Shown here in pieces: positions 57,501-64,000 of a stretch of DNA of 64,000 nucleotides. The notes beneath the pieces were generated by a model that saw only the letters and a list, made by a program, of their open reading frames with translations, was not told where the DNA came from and did not search any database. How positions within the stretch are numbered: the stretch's first letter is position 1; each line of letters starts with the position of its first letter. The stretch lies in the NCBI GenBank assembly GCA_951799425.1, contig OX637395.1:8238951-8302950 (forward strand), read 5' to 3'. Source of the DNA: Ilex aquifolium. Lineage: Eukaryota; Streptophyta; Magnoliopsida; Aquifoliales; Aquifoliaceae. Both the position numbers and the translations under genes were made by a program.

Positions 57501-60500
57501 GACTTTGACTAAAGTAAGAGTAAAAATGGGAGAATATTAGGAGGTGGAGTGATTTTCAGAAGGGACGTTACCATAGATAAAAATCCATATGGATGAAGTG
57601 AAAAGGGCGTTGGCCTTAAGTTTTGGAGCAGTGAAAGCATAGACATGGACACAAGACCATGACACCGACAAGTCGACACAACAAATCCTGAAAAATAGGA
57701 CACAAGCCCGGCTATGACACACTACAAAATAATTTGAAGTTGGGCTGAACGTTTTGAAATAGCCAAGAGTTTGTTGTCCTAATAATCTTCATGTTACTCA
57801 TGTTTGTTGCTACAAGATTAACACAATTGTGGTTTTTCCTCTTGGCGATTGGTGTTTAAGCGGTCTTTGATTAATGCTTATCAATCCGATGTCCATTTTG
57901 AAATTACCTGCTTGCTTCCAAGGTCTCTTGGTAGTCAGGTTAGCCCCCACTGGATAGTTCATCACACTGATTGAAAAAGTGGAAACAATTAGGATCGATA
58001 TCCACTCTTCACCATGATTATGCATTTGCCACTGTCTTTTTGTTTTAATATTGGTATGCCTTGTTTTAATGCGTTATTACAGCTGCATGTGCATGTAATT
58101 GTATGTGTACTTGTTATTCATTTTTCTTTGAGATTATGTATAATGCATGTAGTTTTGTCCCTGTTAACTTTGGAAAATGATCCTTTTTTATAGTTATCAG
58201 AAAAGGGCTATATACCAACTGTTATGAATATGCCGTGGACCAAAGTGGTTCTTGTTTGTTGTTTTTTGAGTTTGATTGCCACATCCTTTCTCTGTTTTAG
58301 CTCGTAAATATTTTCCACGTCTGATGTCTCTTCTAAAACTTCTGTAGAACGAGTCTACTCTGTAGGATGGATCCAATTTTAGACTGGACCAAAATTTTCT
58401 GACTCACAAATAAGAAAAGATGGTCTAGCCACTACGTTTTACATTTGAATGGCAAATTCAAGTTCGAACCTCAATGGATTTCCTTCTGTTATGCTGATTT
58501 CTAACACTGCAACATTATCGTATTCAGAACATTGACTGTAGTTTCTTCTGGGTCTTTTGTGAAGGAATCGTCTCCGTCTAATGTCGCATCTGCAGCCACA
58601 CTTTCGGTAGCATTTATGGAAGGTCTGAGTGTTGTGTTCCAGAATTTCAGCCATAACTACAAGTGAGTATGGTTGACTTATGAGTTTGATATGGTACCTT
58701 TTCTCTAGTTGAGCCTTTTTGGCATCTTATTTTGCCCCTCATCATTTCTTGAAGTTTTCATGTGGCTGGCAAACTTTCTTGCTTTATACTTGCTACAAGT
58801 TGTGCCTCCTTATTCTTCTATAAGGATAAGTCATTTTCCTCCATCCATTTGGCATGGATGTCTTACCTTTTTCATGAATCATTAACGCATCTTCGACGCT
58901 GAAGAAGGTGAATATAAACTGTGAACATGGCTACATTGTTTTGAGGTGTTTAATGCTTGCCTTGAACTATGTAATTCATGATTGGATTGTATCAATGTAA
59001 CCTAGATCGTGGGTTGATTTGGTGTGTGTTGCGGGTACGGACACGTGTCGCGATTCACATTAAAACTATTATCTGGGTCCCTTTCACTTTTGTAAGAAAT
59101 TATATGCAATTATACATCTGTAGGCATAGTTGTTTTATAAAATTTTCTAATTGTGATAACTTTTTTTATTGTGTGAAATGATATATTCATACACTAATAA
59201 TTAGTCAATGTTAATTTTATAGTTGTGTTAAGAATTCAAAAATAGACCTAAAAATAGGGTGAGACAGAGGGTGCAGGTATGAGCTAGGGTTTTAAAGAGT
59301 ACAGATATAACTTTAATAGGGATCGGTGCGGAATGCCAGCTGCTGAATTAACTTAACCTATGGGAGGTTTGGAATTTTTTCTGTTCTGTTGAATCAATAT
59401 AATGTTGTTTTTTTTTTTTTTTGGGGGGGGGGGGGGGGAACATTTTTGGCTTTTCAACCACACAGATGGTTTCTCTGGTTTATGGCCATGAGGTCACTTT
59501 ATTTCCTTACCATGGGTACAATCATTGACAATGAAAATACATTCAGTCCTTCCAGTACCTCCAAAAAAAAAACATCGTCCTTACCAAACTCCAGAACCTT
59601 ACCTTCTGAGTCAAAATGGAGAACCTATCTCTGAGGAAAAAACTTCTTGCATATGCAATCGGTTCGAAATCGAGAGGGGTGACAGGAGAGACGATTGCCT
59701 ATTGAGGAAGAGAGAGGGGAGAACATTGTATGTTCGAAGAACTTATCTTGATCAACCTGGGCTGGGTATGCTTCTTCATCTTCTCTTGATTTGGTTTCTA
59801 ATGGATATTGTACTATAGATTTTTTTTTTTTTAATTTTTTCCCTTCTCCCCTGTTTTCAAACTGTTTTATGCAATTTTCTTTATCTTGGAGAAATTTGTG
59901 GTCAGGGTTTTGATATGGTAATATGATTGAAATTCGGAGTTGGAGGTTTTTGGGGATCCAGATATCAGACATATCCTAGTTGGGGTCATGCGACCTTGAT
60001 CAAGGGATCGTAGGGTGGTGAGCGTATTCTGGGAACACCAGTTTGTATTAGGCATCATACCTTGGCTGGTATAATGCTGGGATTTGACAATGAATGTGTG
60101 TGAAAGAGAGAGTAATCAAGTGGCCAGATACTCGTGGCAAGGCAAGAAGCTCTGCCCTCTGGGCCTGTTGTGTAATAATACTTCTACTACAAAAGTTTCC
60201 TCCTTAGAGCAATTTTTAGGAGCACTCGCTAGAGGTATTCTTTTATATTCCATCGTAGATTTAAGGCAAAGTTTGTCGCCCTTTTTTCCTTCCCTCCTTC
60301 CCTCCCTGCCAGACCTAATTTGCTCTGAAATTTTACTGTGAAAAGCTTTTGCTATGTAGATCGTGTTACCCCAGGCCTAGAAGGCATAGCTTCCTGCCGT
60401 AACGTCTGGCTGTTAATTACTCTCCTCTGTCCCTCTTAGCTTCCGATTAGATTGTAACAGGTGTGTGTTTGATTTTGTTTTTCCGGGAAGCAAAGTTATT

Positions 60501-62216
60501 TTCATTGAAGATGAAGTCCTTGATGTACAAAGAAGGGGTAGCCCCCTCTTTAAAGAAATAGCAAAAGACACCTCTATAGTGTGTTAATGATAAATCTATT
60601 AAAGAAATAGCAAAAGACACCTCTATAGTGTGTTAATGATAAATCTATTAGGGGTGCTCAACTATGAGTACCCGTGAGATGCTCATCCAAACAGGGAACT
60701 ATCTTTATGTTATTGGAAGTGCTAGGGATCAAATTCTTTCTGTAGCAAGTTTATACCACAGTTTTGCAAGTCCACTTCTTATAAATTGAGGCAATTGTTT
60801 GTCAGATCCATTTTGCACCAGTAATTGATTTGGAGCTAAATCCTTGAATTGTCAATCTGTCCCTAATTGTTTGCTTGATGCGGTTTATTGGAGTCTTGTG
60901 ATCTTGGAAGCATGGATATGGATTTGTGATACAGGTACGATACGATATGGATACGGCCATATGACAAAACTTAAAAAAAAAAAAACGAGTACGACTATGA
61001 TACGTCTATAATAAAATATTTTTTATATTTTACTATTATTTAACAAATTTAAAATTACAATTTTCAATAATTCTTTAACAATAGTAATAGGAATTTTTAC
61101 TTTGAAAAAGATGTAATATCGTCTTATTATGATATATCCATAAAATGAACGTGACCAATTAAAGGAATCAGAGCCACTTTTAACTAGTTTATAAGTATGT
61201 GTTTTTAAGATTATAGTGTAACTAACTCATTTTTTTATACTCTTTTGACATGTAATAGCAGATAATACTCAAAAAATACTTGTGTCTTCAAAATCAGAAG
61301 GAATTTTGGTGATGTTTTGTATTGTATGTGAACTTGAAAGGAGAGTGTATAGATTAAAATTAAAAATTGTACATCTTGCTCCATGTTTAGAAGTATTTGC
61401 GAAGTATCCACATATTTTATTAATTATCGGATACGTATGCGATACGTATCTTGGAGTATTCGATCGTATCCGATACGGGTACATCGACCTTTAACGGAAT
61501 ATCCGTGCTTCATAGGTTGTGATCCTTGAACTGGTTACAAAATATTCTGCTGTTTTTCTCCTTCCATATGTTTGAAAACTAACAAATGCATGGGCCGCAT
61601 GGCATACCATACAAGGATAGGCAGTCAAACTTGCCTAGGATATAAATTACTTCTTTGTGTTCTCATATTTTTTATTCTGCCTTTGGTGGGTATTTAAACA
61701 GTGACAAACTTACCTAAACTACTATGTTATCAAAATAAATATTTTTCTTCAAAATTAAGTGTAAAGTAAACTGTTCAAACTGGGCATTGAGCTAAACTGT
61801 TCCTTGAATTTCTTTTGTTTTCATTATTATTTGTTGGCAGGGGTGCAAAACAGAAGCATAATTTTTGATACTTGAGTTTATCAGAGAACATTTTACTTTA
61901 TTTTTTCACATTCTTAATTGATTGACACTGGACATTATTGACATCAGTATGACTAGATGAGATTGCACCTTGAACGATGGCAAGGGCTTATCCGTTCAAG
62001 CGATATGTCGTGGGTTTGAGTTTAGTAATTAGCCTCTCCAAAATGGGGGTAAGGCTATCTAATGTTTAGCTCTCCTAGACGTTGCTATGGGAACAAGTAA
62101 GACATTTTTTTATTTGATGGATATTGAAGTTGACCTTGATTCATTACAAAACTGCTGCCATTTACCGGGTTGGTGCTAATTAACTATTATCGTAGTTCTA
62201 TGGATATGAAAAACTT

Positions 62217-62248
<32 letters not shown>

Positions 62249-63419
62249 GGGGGGGGTGGGGAGGGTGTGGAGGGACCAAGAATTACGTTTCAAATTACAT
62301 GAAATTTTATATAGAAACTTGCCTCTTGGCAACATATTGCATTGTGGGTTACATCATAAACATAATTTAGATAACATTAATCTGATTGGGAGGGAGGGAG
62401 TTGTTTTTCAAATTGAATAGAGGGAGTTGTTTTTCAAATTAAATGGAGTTTCTGAATAGAAGCCTGCAACGTGGCAACCTATAGTGTAAGAGGCTTACAT
62501 TTTATACTGCATATGATGTTTACATTTATCTGCTTGAATTGTTGGACGTGGACTTCACACTGTTTTTTCTCTTGCTGTGATTGAAATAATTGCTTTACAT
62601 TGCAGTTCAGAGGACACTTCTGGCTTCATTGTTTCACTACTTTTTGGTCTTGGTCCATTGCTTGGTGGCATTGTTCTTGTTGCATTTGCTCTTGCTTTTC
62701 ATCTTCAGCATGCGCTTCTAACTGGTGTGGCCTCTGGCATTGCCTTTGTCCTTGGTGCCTGGAGACCACTGCAGCTACTTCTGTCTTTGAAGATGGGTTT
62801 TTTCCCCATTATGTTGCTTCTTGCAGTGGGATCTGCAGCTGTCCATATATCAACTTCCAGTGCTTTGAAGTTTGCAGGTCGCAAAAGGACTTCGGCGGAT
62901 ACTTTATCCGCTGTGACAAGCTTGTCGGTTAGTGCCCTCACACTTCAGTCATTCTTGTCTTGTGTTGCGGTTGCCCTCCATGCCCTTGCCGAGGGGCTGG
63001 CATTAGGAGTGGCTGCACCTAAAGCTTATGGACTTGGTCGGCACATGGTACTTCCTGTTTCATTGCACGGACTGCCTCGGGGTGCTGCTGTGGCGAGCTG
63101 CATTTTTGGGGCAACTGACAGCTGGCATGCATCCCTCGTAGCAGCTGCAATGATTGGTTTTGTCGGCCCATTATCCGCCATAGGAGCAATACTTGGAGGA
63201 ATTGACTACAGTGGTCTGGACCATTTGATGGTGTTTGCATGTGGGGGATTACTGCCTTGTTTTACGAGCATTGTCAGGAGAGCAGTGAAGTTAGATAAAC
63301 GGAAGAGCATTTTTGGGCTCATTATGGGCGCGGGATTTGCCAGTATGTGCCTGACATGCACCAAGTTGGTTTGCTTGCACACATCTTATTGCAACTCTGC
63401 ACCTGAGGCTGTCCGATGA
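42136..63419 (+). CDS. ZIP-family metal (zinc) transporter, five coding exons
   Basis: Coding exons 42136-42597, 43902-44186, 44599-44727, 58565-58662 and 62606-63419 join in phase to 595 codons, matching my recollection of the Arabidopsis homologue At3g08650. Residues 1-24 form a signal peptide ([12 protein letters not shown] core). About 14 hydrophobic segments follow. The metal site motifs HSFGEGSG (H185-E189) and HNIPEG (H216-E220) are those of the GufA/ZIP branch. A second half carries HALAEG (H450-E454) and HGLPRG (H479-R483). The family moves Zn and related divalent metals into the cytosol; substrate and membrane are not known here. Introns have GT..AG ends; intron 3 is 13.8 kb of nested transposons. 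All frames are intact, so it is probably functional. Confidence 0.93.
42598..43901 (+). other. ZIP gene intron 1
   Basis: 1.3 kb between donor GTGACG and acceptor TGTTCAG. No transposon recognised in it. Confidence 0.85.
43902..44186 (+). CDS. ZIP transporter exon 2
   Basis: Residues 155-249, 95 whole codons from VLEQYGE to SLPQ. It holds both canonical ZIP metal-site motifs, HSFGEGSG and HNIPEG. Donor GTAATA. Confidence 0.95.
44599..44727 (+). CDS. ZIP transporter exon 3
   Basis: Residues 250-292, 43 whole codons from PIVAVPSF to LPDGFK, including a membrane segment [15 protein letters not shown]. Acceptor TTATGCAG, donor GTAACA. Confidence 0.93.
45146..46165 (+). mobile_element. hAT MITE, deletion derivative of the 17802-21841 transposon
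   Basis: Starts TAGGGGTGTTCA and ends TGAACACCCCTA with a perfect 8-bp duplication CTTATCTC (45138-45145, 46166-46173). The left 330 bp and right 380 bp match the two ends of the hAT element at 17802-21841, including the CTACCCGA subterminal words, while the transposase is absent. It lies in intron 3 of the ZIP gene. Confidence 0.93.
46740..47177 (-). repeat. gypsy 3' LTR in ZIP intron
   Basis: Matches 56015-56503 at about 90% over 430 bp. The outer (left) edge is blurred and could not be fixed. Confidence 0.78.
47815..50930 (-). pseudogene. gypsy pol remnants in ZIP intron
   Basis: Recognisable pieces of integrase, RNase H, RT and part of the protease in the usual gypsy order, interrupted by many breaks and a LINE fragment. 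Confidence 0.85.
49860..50434 (-). mobile_element. LINE (L1-type) 3' fragment inside gypsy RT
   Basis: The minus strand encodes [15 protein letters not shown], the zinc-binding domain found downstream of RT in plant LINEs, then a 3' tail ending in an A-rich run at 49860-49868. Imperfect 12-bp duplications flank it (ATGTCACTTGTA and ATGCCACCTGTA on the minus strand; 49848-49859 and 50435-50446). It is 5'-truncated to 575 bp. Confidence 0.83.
52385..52725 (-). mobile_element. MITE family A, copy 2
   Basis: Ends CAAGGATCAAAATTTT / AAATTTTGATCCTTG; 341 bp, opposite orientation to the copy at 38028. Flanking 8-mers agree only partly (CCTCTAAT / CTTTTAAC). Confidence 0.85.
52904..52983. repeat. 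Two-copy tandem repeat
   Basis: A GATAATAAAGAGAAATAGCA-containing unit of about 45 bp occurs twice in tandem with almost no difference. Confidence 0.8.
53862..54670. mobile_element. hAT-like MITE with TAGGAGTGTGC ends
   Basis: Inverted ends CTAGGAGTGTGC / complement of GCCCACCTCTAG and inner inverted words (CAAACTCCGATCGGAG, CCGATCAGAGTTGGAG). Edges are accurate to a few bases; an 8-bp flank match GTAGCACC / GTAGCCCC is possible. About 0.8 kb, non-coding, with short CATCTC repeats near 53,900. Confidence 0.68.
54725..55067 (-). mobile_element. MITE family A, copy 3
   Basis: Ends CAAGGGTCAAAATAT / AAATTTTGATCATTG with 8-bp flanks CCCCAAGC / CCCCAGGC (one mismatch); 343 bp, same orientation as copy 2. 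Inserted in the gypsy gag region. Confidence 0.87.
56015..56503 (-). repeat. gypsy 5' LTR in ZIP intron
   Basis: Starts TGCAACAAAATCC on the plus strand beside a tRNA-Met-type primer site and ends GGATGCTCA. Pairs with the LTR at 46740-47177. Confidence 0.82.
58565..58662 (+). CDS. ZIP transporter exon 4
   Basis: 98 bases encoding [20 protein letters not shown] and on to FQNFSHNY plus two bases of an Asn codon completed by exon 5. It is too short and too far from its neighbours for simple ORF finding. Acceptor TTTTGTGAAG is a weak pyrimidine tract; donor GTGAGT is strong. The phase (0 in, 2 out) fits both neighbours exactly. Confidence 0.9.
59408..59438 (+). repeat. T15-G16 homopolymer junction
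   Basis: Fifteen T followed directly by sixteen G. The exact lengths may be unreliable in any assembly. Confidence 0.85.
60552..60649. repeat. Perfect 2 x 49-bp tandem duplication
   Basis: Two identical 49-bp units starting AAAGAAATAGC; no differences seen, so recent or an assembly artefact. Confidence 0.92.
60905..61518. mobile_element. MITE with GAAGCATGGATAT ends
   Basis: Inverted ends (GGAAGCATGGATATGG and complement of CATATCCGTGCTTCATAGG type) and flanks TTGTGATCT / TTGTGATCC (8 of 9). Subterminal GATACG words are repeated on both sides. About 614 bp, non-coding. Confidence 0.72.
61964..62097 (+). mobile_element. Au-like SINE
   Basis: The tRNA-like head has GATGGCAAGGGC and a B-box-like GGGTTTGAGTTTAG. 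It is followed by GCCTCTCCAAAATGGGGGTAAGGCT and CTCCTAGACGTTGCTATGGGA, the order of the plant Au SINE body. Some decay. Flanking duplications were not identified. Confidence 0.75.
62233..62256 (+). repeat. T16-G8 homopolymer junction
   Basis: Sixteen T followed by eight G and then GT-rich G-runs to about 62275, on the same strand as the tract at 59408-59438. Confidence 0.85.
62606..63419 (+). CDS. ZIP transporter exon 5 (last)
   Basis: Completes the split Asn325 codon and encodes residues 326-595 from SEDTSGF to SAPEAVR with stop TGA. It contains several membrane segments and the second motif pair HALAEG and HGLPRG. Acceptor TTACATTGCAG. Confidence 0.95.
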
Positions 63420-64000
63420 TAATTTTAGAGGCCTCGCGTGTAGTCATGGAATTTTGGTTGCATTTCTGAATGCAATTGGAACAGCCGTGCTTTAGGCGTA
63501 CGAGTTGGTTCAAACACACTCTGATTATTGCAACTCAAGTATTGTATGACAGATCTTGAAAACTTGAGGATGAAGGGGAAAAATTTATGTGAGATATTAA
63601 CATACCATGCAAAGAGAGGGAAATCATCAAATTATTTGCACATTAGCTGTTTTGTTGAGTACAAGGGTGTTTCTTTACCTTTAACCAGGTGGTAAACCCT
63701 CTCATTCTATTCACTTTTTTTATGTAAAAATAGTCTGAATTTAAAAAAGCAAACTTGCTCTAAGGGTAGTATTATATTGAAACTTTGTTTTGCTGAATTG
63801 TAGTTTCATTTTACCTATCACAGTGACCCTCTAACCCTGGGGAAATTCATGGTTAAGTACAATATGCTGGTGTGATTATATTATTGAACTCTAATTGAAG
63901 TTTATGGAGTACATTTTTTTCTTTTACTTGTGTTGCCTTCAAGTGTTTAGTATTTGAGTAATACTGCACAACTCAAATGAAATTGGATGTCACAGTCTCA
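63420..64000 (+). other. ZIP gene 3' UTR and downstream DNA
   Basis: AT-rich, no frame. The poly(A) site is not fixed by an obvious AATAAA near the stop. Confidence 0.4.

Larger units (their letters stand above)
44728..58564 (+). other. ZIP gene intron 3, 13.8 kb, TE-filled
   Basis: Runs from GTAACA to TTTTGTGAAG. It contains a hAT MITE, a decayed gypsy element, a LINE fragment, a small LTR element and further MITEs. The rest (44728-45145, 46174-46735, 56508-58564) shows no gene or element. Confidence 0.88.
58663..62605 (+). other. ZIP gene intron 4
   Basis: 3.9 kb from GTGAGT to TACATTGCAG. It holds homopolymer tracts, a MITE, an Au-like SINE and a 49-bp tandem duplication, annotated separately. 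No other gene seen. Confidence 0.88.

Noticed and set aside
60470-60560. LINE 3' tail
   Set aside because: TTTCATTGAAGATGAAG wording is reminiscent of plant LINE tails, but no coding part, clear tail or duplication is visible.

Overview
The window is nuclear DNA of a eudicot plant with a TE-rich genome. The evidence is AT-rich intergenic DNA, intron-bearing plant genes, Ty3/gypsy and Ty1/copia LTR elements, hAT, MULE-like and Harbinger-like MITEs, a Helitron and tRNA-derived SINEs. Species cannot be fixed from the sequence. Only two host genes look functional: a chloroplast ferredoxin-thioredoxin reductase variable-subunit gene (32597-33061, +) and a five-exon ZIP-family metal transporter gene (42136-63419, +). 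A third host sequence is a dead copy of the first exon of DNA topoisomerase II (2555-3105, -).

Layout: 1-1591 is the 3' part of a broken copia element with its LTR. 1592-3412 holds the TOP2 fragment with its flanks. 3418-23705 is a three-level nest: a non-autonomous gag-only gypsy-type LTR element (TSD ATAGT) carries an Athila-type gypsy element (3649-14396, TSD CCGCC) in its 5' LTR and a hAT transposon (17802-21841) in its interior. 23711-32351 is an AT-rich repeat graveyard with a ~300-bp tandem array hit by a solo LTR, several MITEs, a Helitron (27169-28136) and a SINE (29495-29717). The FTR gene follows. 33062-40500 is gene-free apart from MITEs and a SINE.

The ZIP gene fills the rest. 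Its coding exons are 42136-42597, 43902-44186, 44599-44727, 58565-58662 and 62606-63419, together 595 codons plus stop. Intron 3 is 13.8 kb. It contains a hAT MITE whose probable parent lies at 17802-21841, and a decayed gypsy element that was itself invaded by a LINE fragment, a small non-autonomous LTR element and three MITEs. Intron 4 holds a MITE, an Au-like SINE and unusual T/G homopolymer tracts.

I see no discrete new multi-gene system. The strongest observations are the dated nest of insertions, a palindrome (GCGTCCGGACGC) clustered both in the Athila LTRs and ahead of its env-like ORF, the parent/derivative hAT pair with target duplications, the three-copy MITE family, and the ZIP gene's TE-inflated intron and AUG-rich leader.
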